Numbered from the stretch's first letter, positions 6,847-14,029 are shown. The stretch is DNA of 22,784 bases from Ruminococcus sp. UBA7014 (GCA_002449575.1 DJXC01000149.1:1-22784), one strand, 5' to 3'. Numbers and translations: made by a program. The notes: generated by a model not told the origin, from the sequence alone.

Positions 6847-8124
6847 TTACCTGATATAATCAAATTCAAAGCCGAAAATGTTGACGGCATCGCCTTCTTC
6901 AATGCCCATTTCTTCCAGCTTGTCGATAATTCCGCTGGAGCGGAGTACACGCTGAAAATACTGGAGAGAAGAATAATCTTCCATATTGACAGTCCGGAGA
7001 ATCGGTTCAAGCCAAGGTGCAGAAATATAATATACACCGTCTTCGATTTCGATTTCAAACTGCTGCCGGGAAGAAAATTTTGCTTCCCAGTCTTCCGGAG
7101 TCATGGGCTGTACTTCATAGATTTTAACAGGCGGCAGTTTCGAGAGTGCTTCACTGACAGCGTTCATCAGTTCTTTTGTGCCGTCTGCTGCTGCTGCTGA
7201 AATGGTGAAAAATGGCAGATTTTTTGACGTAATATAAGCTTTCAGTTCTGCAATCTGTTCTTCTGTTGCCAAATCAGACTTGTTAGCAACAACCATTTGC
7301 GGACATTCTGCAAGGGATTCGCTGAAATTGGCAAGTTCATGATTGATTTTCTCAAAATCTTCTGCCGGGTTGCGCCCCTCAGAACCGGATACATCCAGAA
7401 CATGCAGAATCAGGCGGCAACGTTCCACATGCCGGAGAAACTCATGTCCCAAGCCAGTGCCTTCGCTTGCGCCTTCAATCAGACCGGGAATATCTGCCAT
7501 GACAAAAGAACGCTCTTCATCCAGACGGACAACACCAAGCACTGGAGTCAGCGTTGTAAAATGATAATTTGCGATTTTCGGCTTTGCTGCACTGACAACA
7601 GAAATCAGCGTAGACTTGCCAACATTCGGAAATCCCACCAGTCCGACATCTGCAAGCAGCTTCAGTTCCAAAGTGACATCAAAACTTTCTCCCGGAAAAC
7701 CAGGTTTCGCAAACCGTGGAATCTGCCGGGTAGAAGTTGCAAAATTGGAATTTCCTTTGCCGCCTCTGCCGCCTTTTGCCAGAATATGCGGTGCATCATC
7801 AGACATATCCGCCATAATACGTCCCGTTTCGGCATCTTTGATGAGTGTGCCACGAGGGACTTTGATGATGAAATCTTCTGCACTCTTTCCGGTACAGCGG
7901 TTTCCTCTGCCGTTTTCGCCGTTGGGGGCGACATATTTTCTTTTATAGCGGAAATCAATCAGGGAAGAAAAATTATCATCTGCCTGAAAGACGATATTTC
8001 CGCCGTTTCCGCCGTCTCCGCCGTCAGGACCGCCTGCGGCAACATATTTTTCCCTGTGAAAAGAGACAGCACCATCACCACCGTCACCGGCTTTGATTTT
8101 GATTCTGGCTTTATCAACAAACAT
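6847..8124 (-). CDS. obg: Obg-family GTPase (ObgE/CgtA), 50S assembly factor
   Basis: A 425-aa GTPase with three domains: the glycine-rich Obg fold (1-158, many GGDGG runs such as 32-43), the G domain (about 159-335) and the C-terminal OCT domain (about 350-425) found in many Gram-positive Obg proteins. G motifs are intact: GFPNVGKS (164-171), switch I T189/T191, DIPG (211-214) and NKSD (281-284). It binds late 50S particles and links ribosome assembly to the (p)ppGpp and stress state. It starts at ATG 8124, with AAAGGG 9 nt upstream. A hairpin with a T-rich tail lies between rpmA and this gene. Position after rplU-prp-rpmA is conserved in Firmicutes. Confidence 0.97.
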   Translation of the reverse strand: MFVDKARIKIKAGDGGDGAVSFHREKYVAAGGPDGGDGGNGGNIVFQADDNFSSLIDFRYKRKYVAPNGENGRGNRCTGKSAEDFIIKVPRGTLIKDAETGRIMADMSDDAPHILAKGGRGGKGNSNFATSTRQIPRFAKPGFPGESFDVTLELKLLADVGLVGFPNVGKSTLISVVSAAKPKIANYHFTTLTPVLGVVRLDEERSFVMADIPGLIEGASEGTGLGHEFLRHVERCRLILHVLDVSGSEGRNPAEDFEKINHELANFSESLAECPQMVVANKSDLATEEQIAELKAYITSKNLPFFTISAAAADGTKELMNAVSEALSKLPPVKIYEVQPMTPEDWEAKFSSRQQFEIEIEDGVYYISAPWLEPILRTVNMEDYSSLQYFQRVLRSSGIIDKLEEMGIEEGDAVNIFGFEFDYIR

Positions 8125-8151
8125 AGTTTTCAGCCCTTTCGATTCAAAACA

Positions 8152-8185
8152 AAATCCCGAGCTTTTTGAGAAAAGTCCGGGATTT
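8152..8185 (-). terminator. Hairpin between rpmA and obg, terminator-like or attenuator
   Basis: On the minus strand AAATCCCG (8185-8178) pairs with CGGGATTT (8159-8152). Inside, CTTTT pairs with AAAAG around a 4-nt loop, with a small internal bulge. TGTTTTG follows. It lies 17 nt after the rpmA stop and 28 nt before the obg ATG. It could partly stop transcription and so lower obg relative to the ribosomal proteins, or protect the rpmA mRNA 3' end. Confidence 0.65.
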
Positions 8186-8201
8186 CATGCGTTTCACATT
8201 C

Positions 8202-8480
8202 TTAGTCGGCGTAAACGCTGACACGCTTGCGGTCACGACCCCAGCGTTCAAATTTCACTCTGCCGTCAACCTTTGCGAACAGAGTATCATCAGAACCACG
8301 GCCGACACCTTCACCGGGATGAATATGTGTACCACGCTGACGAACGATAATATTGCCGGCAGTCACAAACTGACCGTCTGCACGCTTGACACCGAGTCTC
8401 TTGGATTCAGAGTCACGACCATTCTTGGTAGAACCCATACCTTTTTTATGTGCAAAAAACTGCATACTGATTCTAAGCAT
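8202..8480 (-). CDS. rpmA: 50S ribosomal protein L27 with cleavable N-terminal extension
   Basis: A 92-aa L27. The conserved core is complete (KKGMGSTKNGRDSESKRLGV, then RQRGTHIHPGEGVGRG). The start MLRISMQFF precedes AHKKG: this is the Firmicute-specific N-terminal peptide that Prp removes after the two Phe residues, exposing Ala10. Uncut L27 would block the peptidyl transferase centre, which its N-terminus reaches. ATG 8480 is chosen because GGAGG lies 8 nt upstream; the reading frame further upstream (MEVER) would include the binding site. The start overlaps the end of prp by 8 nt, so enzyme and substrate are translationally linked. Confidence 0.97.
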   Translation of the reverse strand: MLRISMQFFAHKKGMGSTKNGRDSESKRLGVKRADGQFVTAGNIIVRQRGTHIHPGEGVGRGSDDTLFAKVDGRVKFERWGRDRKRVSVYAD

Positions 8481-8808
8481 TCTTTCCACCTCCATAATCT
8501 GTAAGTTTAATTTTCATAGTTCCGGGATAATCCTCCTCGATAAAGCTGAAATGTGTGAGGAGACCTTCCAGAAGACGGGAAGCATTTCCTTTTTCCGGTT
8601 CTTTCAGAGAAATTTTAATATGATTTTCTTCTGCAAGGATTTCGGCTTTCTCCTGAAAGGTGTCTGTAATCAGATTTGCTGTCAGCTGAACAGCGGACGA
8701 AACTGCTGCACAGACGATATCTTGTCCCGCATCTGCAAATTCTGCATGACCTTTGACAGAAACGGTACATAGTGTACCGCTGTCCGATTCAAAAACAGCG
8801 TGAATCAT
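8473..8808 (-). CDS. prp: Ribosomal-processing cysteine protease Prp
   Basis: This 111-aa protease cuts the N-terminal peptide from L27. The catalytic pair is visible in KGHAEFADAGQDIVCAAVSS: H21 and C33, matching the His/Cys of Staphylococcus aureus Prp in position and spacing. The ATG at 8808 overlaps the rplU stop (ATGA), and the 3' end overlaps the rpmA start. The order rplU-prp-rpmA is the standard one in Firmicutes with extended L27. Length and motifs are normal; nothing is missing. Confidence 0.96.
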   Translation of the reverse strand: MIHAVFESDSGTLCTVSVKGHAEFADAGQDIVCAAVSSAVQLTANLITDTFQEKAEILAEENHIKISLKEPEKGNASRLLEGLLTHFSFIEEDYPGTMKIKLTDYGGGKNA

Positions 8809-9116
8809 GCGTTGATGGCTTCAATCTGCACCTGAGTGTAGGGCTGTCTGTGACCCATCTTGCGCTTTTCGCCTTTCTTGGGCTTGTAGGTGAAAACAGT
8901 GATTTTCTTAGCTTTGCCGTTTTTAAGAACTTTTGCCTTGACAGCAGCACCCTCTACATAAGGAGCACCTACTTTCAGACCATTGTCTGTGCTGACAGCA
9001 ACGATTTTGTCGAAATTCACAGTTTCATCAGCAGCGACGTTCAGCTTTTCGATGAAGACGATATCACCTTCCTGAACACGGAGCTGCTTTCCGCCTGTTT
9101 CAATGACTGCGTACAT
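8805..9116 (-). CDS. rplU: 50S ribosomal protein L21
   Basis: A 103-aa L21: it starts MYAVIETGGKQLRVQEGDIV and ends KKGEKRKMGHRQPYTQVQIE plus a short tail, the family hallmark. It binds 23S rRNA domains on the solvent side of the 50S subunit. ATG 9116 is used, with AGGTG 7 nt upstream; the upstream in-frame sequence is leader RNA, not coding. First gene of the seven-gene minus-strand operon, with a strong promoter and an approximately 80-nt leader. Confidence 0.97.
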   Translation of the reverse strand: MYAVIETGGKQLRVQEGDIVFIEKLNVAADETVNFDKIVAVSTDNGLKVGAPYVEGAAVKAKVLKNGKAKKITVFTYKPKKGEKRKMGHRQPYTQVQIEAINA

Positions 9117-9198
9117 TTTTCTGCACCTGCCTTTTCTGAAAAAACTCGCTGCATCGGGCGGCAGAGAACTGCACTTGTAAGAGCCTGACACATGCGGC
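9117..9198 (-). ncRNA. Candidate L21 leader (5' UTR structure controlling the rplU operon)
   Basis: The approximately 80-nt untranslated leader of rplU contains ACAAGTGCAGTTCTCTGCCG, in which GCAG-TTCT-CTGC can form a compact hairpin. CTGC..GCAG can pair again just downstream, and a CTGCC element could instead pair with GGCAG next to the rplU ribosome binding site. L21 leaders are a known autoregulatory RNA class in Firmicutes (Rfam family L21_leader). I cannot score it against the covariance model, so assignment rests on position and the pairing potential. Confidence 0.5.
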
Positions 9199-9204
9199 AA
9201 TATT

Positions 9205-9233
9205 ATTTTAACACAAAAAATCAGTTTTGTCAA
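9205..9233 (-). promoter_or_regulatory. Sigma-A promoter of the rplU-prp-rpmA-obg-mrnC-yebC operon
   Basis: On the minus strand TTGACA (9233-9228) and TAAAAT (9210-9205) have a 17-bp spacer. It lies directly after the terminator at 9262-9295 and places the start site near 9198, just upstream of the leader. Confidence 0.85.
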
Positions 9234-9261
9234 GTGATGGAATGAAAAAAATTTGAAAAAA

Positions 9262-9295
9262 TCAGTCTTTTTTGCAGAATCACAAAAAAGACTGA
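9262..9295 (-). terminator. Strong rho-independent terminator of the two small minus-strand genes
   Basis: TCAGTCTTTTTTG (9262-9274) and CAAAAAAGACTGA (9283-9295) form a perfect 13-bp stem with an 8-nt loop. On the minus strand it is followed by TTTTTTCAAATTTTTTT, an excellent U-tract. It separates the small unknown genes from the L21 operon promoter. Confidence 0.92.
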
Positions 9296-9311
9296 CGAAT
9301 TTTTTCAGAAT

Positions 9312-9518
9312 TCAGGCGGGAGTACCATCCGGATATGGTGGCAGGTAGGGGAAAATGTGCTGATAACTGTCACGTTCATCCTCGTCAGGGTGTCCGGAAG
9401 GAATCAGACCGGTCATTTCGGTCTGGGAAGCACAATAAAGTTCGCCCTGTGCGTTTTTTTCCTGTGAAAACGGGAAATGTTCTTTTCCGGGTTTTTCCGG
9501 CTGCGGATATTTTTTCAT
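9312..9518 (-). CDS. Small hydrophilic protein of unknown function with an MTGLIP..SY motif
   Basis: A 68-aa protein, with ATG 9518 and AGGAG 9 nt upstream. The upstream in-frame ATG (9581) has no such site. The first half is Lys/Pro/Glu-rich; the second half contains EMTGLIPSGHPDEDERDSYQ followed by a Tyr/Pro-rich end (HIFPYLPPYPDG). There is no membrane segment or signal peptide, and a single Cys. I recall short Firmicute proteins of unknown function with a similar TGLIP...E..SY pattern, but cannot confirm it. It starts 66 nt after the preceding gene and ends just before the strong terminator, so the two form a small transcription unit. Confidence 0.65.
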   Translation of the reverse strand: MKKYPQPEKPGKEHFPFSQEKNAQGELYCASQTEMTGLIPSGHPDEDERDSYQHIFPYLPPYPDGTPA

Positions 9519-9584
9519 GAAATGCAGCTCCTTTCTGTATACAGGATACAGAAAGAGTATGCCCGGAAAGTTGCAGTTCATGCA

Positions 9585-9998
9585 TTACACACGCAGCAGC
9601 ATGTTAAGCATATCTTTAAGTTCTTTCAGAATGTTTTCGGCATTGGGACTGGAATAATCCAGAACGTTCATACGTTCCTGAAGCGTCTGCATCATACCGG
9701 CACGAACAGGGTCAGCAGCAGGTACGGAAACCTGTGCAGGATGATTCTGAAACGTATCTAAGAACACCAGCAGAGCCTGAATCTGGGTATCGGACATTTC
9801 GTCAATAGCGGAAAGTAAAGCTTCTTTCGGACTCATGGAAATTTCTCCTTTCTGAGCGTATAATAATCGGATAGATTCTGAATTAAGCCATTCGGCACGA
9901 TGATGTTTTACCAGACCTCTGGCACGTTTCGGATAAGTAAAGCCGATTTGCTGATTCAGAACATTTTTGACAAGAATAATTTTATAAATAAAAATCAT
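9585..9998 (-). CDS. Small two-part protein of unknown function with a YPKRARGLVK domain; start uncertain
   Basis: The open frame is 137 aa. The N-terminal part has VLNQQIGFTYPKRARGLVKH (13-32) followed by RAEW and SIRLL, a basic motif I associate with short Clostridia proteins of unknown function. After GEISM55 comes a mostly helical part (57-83, then 93-137) with a coiled-coil-like end. The start is unclear. ATG 9998 directly follows AGGAG (9999-10003) with no spacer, whereas an ATT at 9989 is 9 nt from it. A second strong site, AAAGGAG, lies 8 nt before the internal ATG at 9836 and could produce the 83-aa C-terminal part alone. Preceded by its own promoter. No function can be assigned. Confidence 0.65.
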   Translation of the reverse strand: MIFIYKIILVKNVLNQQIGFTYPKRARGLVKHHRAEWLNSESIRLLYAQKGEISMSPKEALLSAIDEMSDTQIQALLVFLDTFQNHPAQVSVPAADPVRAGMMQTLQERMNVLDYSSPNAENILKELKDMLNMLLRV

Positions 9999-10055
9999 CT
10001 CCTGAAAAATAGCACATTGTTTTTTGTGATGGGTATCATCCCCGGTGCTGAATTT

Positions 10056-10084
10056 ATTATAGCATAAATTTTAGAAAAAAACAA
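10056..10084 (-). promoter_or_regulatory. Extended -10 promoter of the small unknown genes
   Basis: On the minus strand TGCTATAAT (-10 hexamer at 10061-10056) is an extended -10 element. The -35 hexamer TTGTTT (10084-10079), at 17 bp, is weak. It is back-to-back with the yicC promoter about 100 bp away. Confidence 0.6.
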
Positions 10085-10164
10085 GTGTTTTCTGCTAAAA
10101 ATATTTCCGGAAGCAGAAACAGAAAAAACATATTTCCTATTCTGAAAAATATTGAGAAATTCTC

Positions 10165-10193
10165 TTGATTTTTTTCTCAGAATGTGGTATACT
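10165..10193 (+). promoter_or_regulatory. Sigma-A promoter (extended -10) of the yicC-to-spoVM gene block
   Basis: TTGATT (10165-10170) and TATACT (10188-10193) have a 17-bp spacer, with TGG directly before the -10. An 11-bp palindrome GAGAAATTCTC (10154-10164) abuts the -35. The leader contains a hairpin TATCTGC/GCAGATA (10211-10217 with 10222-10228). This is the only clear promoter I see for the following genes until the candidate before spoVM. Confidence 0.8.
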
Positions 10194-10258
10194 ATTATAA
10201 TTGGATGTACTATCTGCAAATGCAGATAAGAATATAAGCAAAGGAGATGACATTTTTT

Positions 10259-11173
10259 ATGATAAGAAGCATGACTGGCTACGGACGTGGACAAAAGCAA
10301 ATTGACGGCAGAGATATTCTGGTGGAAATCAAATCTGTCAATTCACGCTTTTTGGAACAGATTGTCCGTATCCCCAGAAATTATACATGGCTGGAAGAAG
10401 AGCTGAAATCCCTTGTCAAAACAAAAGTTTCCAGAGGAAAAATTGAAATTTCTGTTACGATTACTCTTGTTGACGGCAAAAAGGCAGATATTAAAGTCAA
10501 TGACGAAATTGTCAGGGGCTATCTGGAAGCAATGCGGAATTATAATGAAACTGTACAGGAAGGAGAATTTTATCATCTCGAATATGATAACAGAATTCCT
10601 GCACAGATGGAATGGGCAAGTCTTTTGCATCTGCCTGATATTTTCCGTGTTGAAAAGATTCAGGACGATGAAGAAGAAATCCGCCGTGATGTTCTGGAAG
10701 TCACCGAGCAGGCACTGGAAAATTTTGTAGCTATGCGCCAAACCGAAGGTGAGAAACTCTCCGAAGATGTCCGCAACCGTGCAGAATATATTAACTCGCA
10801 GGTAAATCTCATTGAGCAGAAAGCCCCCGAACTGACACAGAAATACAGAGAACGGCTTTATACAAAACTTTCTGAAATTTTACAGAGTACTGCTATTGAT
10901 GAACAGCGCATTCTGACAGAAGCTGCCATTTTTTCTGAAAAAACCGCTGTCGATGAAGAAACTGTCAGATTAAAAAGTCACATCTCACAGCTCAAAAATC
11001 TGCTTGGTCAGAAAGAAAGCGTTGGCAGAAAACTGGATTTTCTCGTACAGGAAATGAACCGGGAAGTGAATACAATCGGCTCTAAAATTCAGGACGTGGA
11101 AATCACAGCTGTCGTTGTGGATATGAAATCTGAAATTGAAAAAATCAGAGAACAAATTCAGAATATTGAATAA
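10259..11173 (+). CDS. yicC: YicC/YloC family endoribonuclease
   Basis: A 304-aa protein beginning MIRSMTGYGRGQ, the family signature, and ending with the conserved block GRKLDFLVQEMNREVNTIGS and then KIQDVEI (DUF1732 region). E. coli YicC and B. subtilis YloC are endoribonucleases. AAGGAG (10241-10246) is followed immediately by an in-frame ATG (10247), but family alignment and spacing favour ATG 10259, 12 nt away. It heads the block of genes that follows in the same order as in B. subtilis. There remA lies between yloC and gmk; here gmk follows after 20 nt and remA is missing. Confidence 0.93.
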   Translation: MIRSMTGYGRGQKQIDGRDILVEIKSVNSRFLEQIVRIPRNYTWLEEELKSLVKTKVSRGKIEISVTITLVDGKKADIKVNDEIVRGYLEAMRNYNETVQEGEFYHLEYDNRIPAQMEWASLLHLPDIFRVEKIQDDEEEIRRDVLEVTEQALENFVAMRQTEGEKLSEDVRNRAEYINSQVNLIEQKAPELTQKYRERLYTKLSEILQSTAIDEQRILTEAAIFSEKTAVDEETVRLKSHISQLKNLLGQKESVGRKLDFLVQEMNREVNTIGSKIQDVEITAVVVDMKSEIEKIREQIQNIE

Positions 11174-11193
11174 TCAGGAGGTTTATTTTTATT

Positions 11194-11769
11194 ATGCAGC
11201 AAGGCATTCTGTTTGTCGTTTCTGCTCCGGCAGGATGCGGCAAAGGTACAATTTTAGGACAGATTCTGAAAGACGAAAAATTTTATTATTCTGTATCGGC
11301 TACCACCCGAAAGCCACGTCCTGGTGAAAAAAATGGTGTCAATTACAGATTTCTCGACAAAGCTGAGTTTGAAAAACTAATTGCAGAAAATGCATTTCTT
11401 GAACATGCACAGTACTGTGATAATTATTATGGCACGCTGAAAGCCCCTATCGAAGAAAATCTTGCAAAAGGCAAGCATGTGATTCTTGAAATTGAAGTAC
11501 AGGGTGCAATGCAGATTCGTACACTCTGTCCGGAAGCAAAGTTTATTTTCATTGCGCCGCCTAGTTTTGAAACACTCCGGCAGCGGCTGGAACATCGTGG
11601 GACAGAAACACCAGAAGTAATTGAAAAACGTGTTAATGCTGCCAGAAAAGAACTCGAAATGAAAGTCAATTACGATTACTGCATTGTCAATGACATTCTC
11701 GAAGAAGCGGTTTCGGATTTTAAATCCGTTGTCCGTGCCGAAGAACTGAAAATCAGCCGTCAGGCTTGA
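11194..11769 (+). CDS. gmk: Guanylate kinase
   Basis: A 191-aa enzyme that phosphorylates GMP to GDP with ATP, essential for GTP supply and for recycling nucleotides during (p)ppGpp control. Visible motifs: P-loop SAPAGCGKGT (10-19), the GMP-binding region SATTRKPRPGEKNGVNYRF, and EIEVQGAMQIR. The first P-loop residues read SAP instead of the common SGP, a mild variation. AGGAGG lies upstream of ATG 11194. Length is normal. The gene is 20 nt after yicC and 29 nt before rpoZ. Confidence 0.96.
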   Translation: MQQGILFVVSAPAGCGKGTILGQILKDEKFYYSVSATTRKPRPGEKNGVNYRFLDKAEFEKLIAENAFLEHAQYCDNYYGTLKAPIEENLAKGKHVILEIEVQGAMQIRTLCPEAKFIFIAPPSFETLRQRLEHRGTETPEVIEKRVNAARKELEMKVNYDYCIVNDILEEAVSDFKSVVRAEELKISRQA

Positions 11770-11798
11770 TTTATATAGGATTCAGGAGGTTATTTATT

Positions 11799-12017
11799 AT
11801 GTTAAGACCAGCTATCACACAGTTAATCACTAAGAATGAAAGCTGTTATTCTCTTGTTATCGGTGTTGCCAAGCGTGCAAGAGAAATCGCTGACGAACTC
11901 TACAAGAACGGTGAACCGCTCGAAGAAAAGCCCGTCAAGACTGCTGTGGACGAATTCGCAAAAGGTGAGTATAAAATTGTCGAAGCTTCTGCTGACAATA
12001 AGAACGTTCTGCAATGA
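11799..12017 (+). CDS. rpoZ: RNA polymerase omega subunit
   Basis: A 72-aa omega subunit that helps fold and hold the beta-prime subunit. It begins MLRPAITQLITKNESCYSLV, followed by AKRAREIADEL and KPVKTAVDEFAKGEYKI, the family core. ATG 11799 is chosen because AGGAGG (11784-11789) is 9 nt upstream; the longer in-frame start would overlap the gmk stop and add a non-conserved stretch. The stop overlaps the priA start (ATGA). In B. subtilis coaBC stands between rpoZ and priA; it is absent here. Confidence 0.94.
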   Translation: MLRPAITQLITKNESCYSLVIGVAKRAREIADELYKNGEPLEEKPVKTAVDEFAKGEYKIVEASADNKNVLQ

Positions 12018-14029
12018 CAGAACAGTTTGCAGCAATTGCAATGGATGTCGGCTCGGCATATGCCGCTGATATTCTTTATCATTACAGAATTCCGGACGGC
12101 ATAATCTGTCGTCCCGGTGATGCTGTTCTTGTGCCGTTTGGCAAAGGCAACCGGCAGAAAATCGGATATGTGTTTGCAATTACAGACCAGAAACCAGAAG
12201 TCAGAACAAAAGAAATTCTGGAAGTACAGGATTCTGTCCTGAACGCCGAACAGCTTCGGCTTGTGGCATGGCTTCGGGAAAATACATTCTGTACTTATTA
12301 TGATGCAGTCAAAGCAATGATTCCTGCCGGGGTTCTCAAAAAGACACGCACCCGGAAGAAATCTGTCGCTCCCGTTCTGACGGCAGAACCTCTGATTCTC
12401 TCTGAAGAACAGCAGCAAGTCTATGATGCAGTTGCACCTTGTCTTGAAACGGATAATCCAGAATGCTTTCTGCTCAGAGGGGTGACCGGCAGCGGAAAAA
12501 CTTCCGTTTTTGAAGCGTTGATTGCAAGAACGCTCCATCTCGGAAAAACTGCTATTCTTCTGCTGCCCGAAATTGGTCTGACTCCGCAGATGATTCAAAG
12601 ATTTTCAGCAAGATTCGGTGATGCCATTGCCCTGATGCACAGCAGACTTTCAGACGGAGAACGCCGCCTTGCTTATGAACGTGCAAAAAATGGCTCGGCA
12701 AAAATTGTTATCGGAACAAGAAGTGCTGTTTTTGCGCCGCTTTCTGACATCGGGCTGATTATCATGGACGAAGAGGGCGAATCTTCTTATAAATCCGATT
12801 CTGCCCCTCGTTATTCCACGATAGAAGTCGCAAAGCAGAGATGCCGTTATCATCATGCTGTTCTGCTTCCTGCTTCTGCCACACCAACAGTAGAAAGCTA
12901 TTATCGGGCAAAAAAAGGGATTTATCATCTTCTGGAACTGAAACACCGCTATCAGGATATGCCGCTTCCAAAAGTCGAAATTGCAGACATGCGCATTGAA
13001 CGTGATGAAAATAATACTTCCGAATTCAGCCGCATTCTGCATGATGCACTTGCAGAAAATCTGAAAAATAAAGAACAGAGTATTCTGCTCCTGAACCGGC
13101 GGGGCTATCATACGCTTATCAATTGCTGTATCTGCAATAAGCCAGTACAGTGCAAGCATTGTTCAATTCCTATGACATTGCATAAAACAGATAATCTGCT
13201 GCACTGTCATTACTGCGGCTATACACAGCCCATGCCGGAAATATGCCCTTCCTGTAGCGGAAAGAAATTCCGGAAAACGGGCTTTGGTACACAGCGGCTG
13301 GAAGATGAACTTTCTGCAAGATTTCCAGAAGCCAGAATTCTCCGCATGGATGCCGATACTACAAGACGAAAAAATGCCTATGCTGAAAATTTTGAAGCCT
13401 TCCGGCAGGGAAAATATGACATCATGCTCGGCACACAGATGATTGGTAAAGGACTGGACTTCCCCAATGTCACACTTGTTGGGGTGCTGTCTGTCGATAA
13501 AGCACTTTTTTCCGGAGATTTCCAGAGTTATGAAAAAACATTCAGCTTGATTGCACAGGTAGTCGGCAGAGGCGGCAGAGGCGGCAAACCCGGACGAGCT
13601 ATACTCCAGACTTTTATGCCGGAACATTATGTACTTCGTCTGGCAGCAAAACAGGATTATGAAAATTTCTTTAAAGAAGAAATTTCTGTTCGGGAAGCCC
13701 TGTTGTTTCCGCCATTCTGCGATATCTGCGTGATTGGCTTTACAGGTGACAAGCAGTCAGAAACTGCAATGGGCGCACAGAAATTTTTTGAGTGTATGCA
13801 AACTGTAAAAGTACAGGTACGGGAAAAAATGCCTGTCCGAATTCTTGGACCTGTTCCCTGTACTTACAGTAAAATCAATAACCAATACCGTTACCGGATT
13901 ATTATCAAATGCAAGAATACACCTGTATTCCGGCAGTTTATCCGGAATACGCTGGAACAGTCCGCAAAAATCAAAGAAGTTGCGAAAATTCATGTCTATG
14001 CGGATATGAACGGCACAATCGGTATATGA
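12014..14029 (+). CDS. priA: Primosomal replication restart helicase PriA
   Basis: A 671-aa superfamily 2 helicase that reloads the replisome at stalled forks. It has an N-terminal DNA-binding part (1-110), Walker A GVTGSGKT (156-163), motif III SAT (288-290), four zinc CxxC pairs (C371/C374, C380/C383, C398/C401, C411/C414), motif V GTQMIGKGLDFPNV (473-486) and motif VI QVVGRGGRGGKPG (515-527). The Walker B box reads DEEG (252-255) where most PriA have DEEH or similar. The protein is shorter than E. coli (732) or B. subtilis (805) PriA, mainly in the N-terminal half. The start overlaps the rpoZ stop by 4 nt. The reading frame is intact. Confidence 0.95.
   Translation: MTEQFAAIAMDVGSAYAADILYHYRIPDGIICRPGDAVLVPFGKGNRQKIGYVFAITDQKPEVRTKEILEVQDSVLNAEQLRLVAWLRENTFCTYYDAVKAMIPAGVLKKTRTRKKSVAPVLTAEPLILSEEQQQVYDAVAPCLETDNPECFLLRGVTGSGKTSVFEALIARTLHLGKTAILLLPEIGLTPQMIQRFSARFGDAIALMHSRLSDGERRLAYERAKNGSAKIVIGTRSAVFAPLSDIGLIIMDEEGESSYKSDSAPRYSTIEVAKQRCRYHHAVLLPASATPTVESYYRAKKGIYHLLELKHRYQDMPLPKVEIADMRIERDENNTSEFSRILHDALAENLKNKEQSILLLNRRGYHTLINCCICNKPVQCKHCSIPMTLHKTDNLLHCHYCGYTQPMPEICPSCSGKKFRKTGFGTQRLEDELSARFPEARILRMDADTTRRKNAYAENFEAFRQGKYDIMLGTQMIGKGLDFPNVTLVGVLSVDKALFSGDFQSYEKTFSLIAQVVGRGGRGGKPGRAILQTFMPEHYVLRLAAKQDYENFFKEEISVREALLFPPFCDICVIGFTGDKQSETAMGAQKFFECMQTVKVQVREKMPVRILGPVPCTYSKINNQYRYRIIIKCKNTPVFRQFIRNTLEQSAKIKEVAKIHVYADMNGTIGI

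Noticed and set aside
7297..8169. 290-aa open frame on the plus strand
   Set aside because: Antisense to obg, which has all G motifs. The translation is low-complexity and resembles no family.
10011..10055. Possible attenuator or riboswitch in the leader of the YPKRARGLVK gene (AGCAC/GTGCT and GGG/CCC pairing)
   Set aside because: The stems are short and the leader too small for a known riboswitch class; no conserved core was seen.
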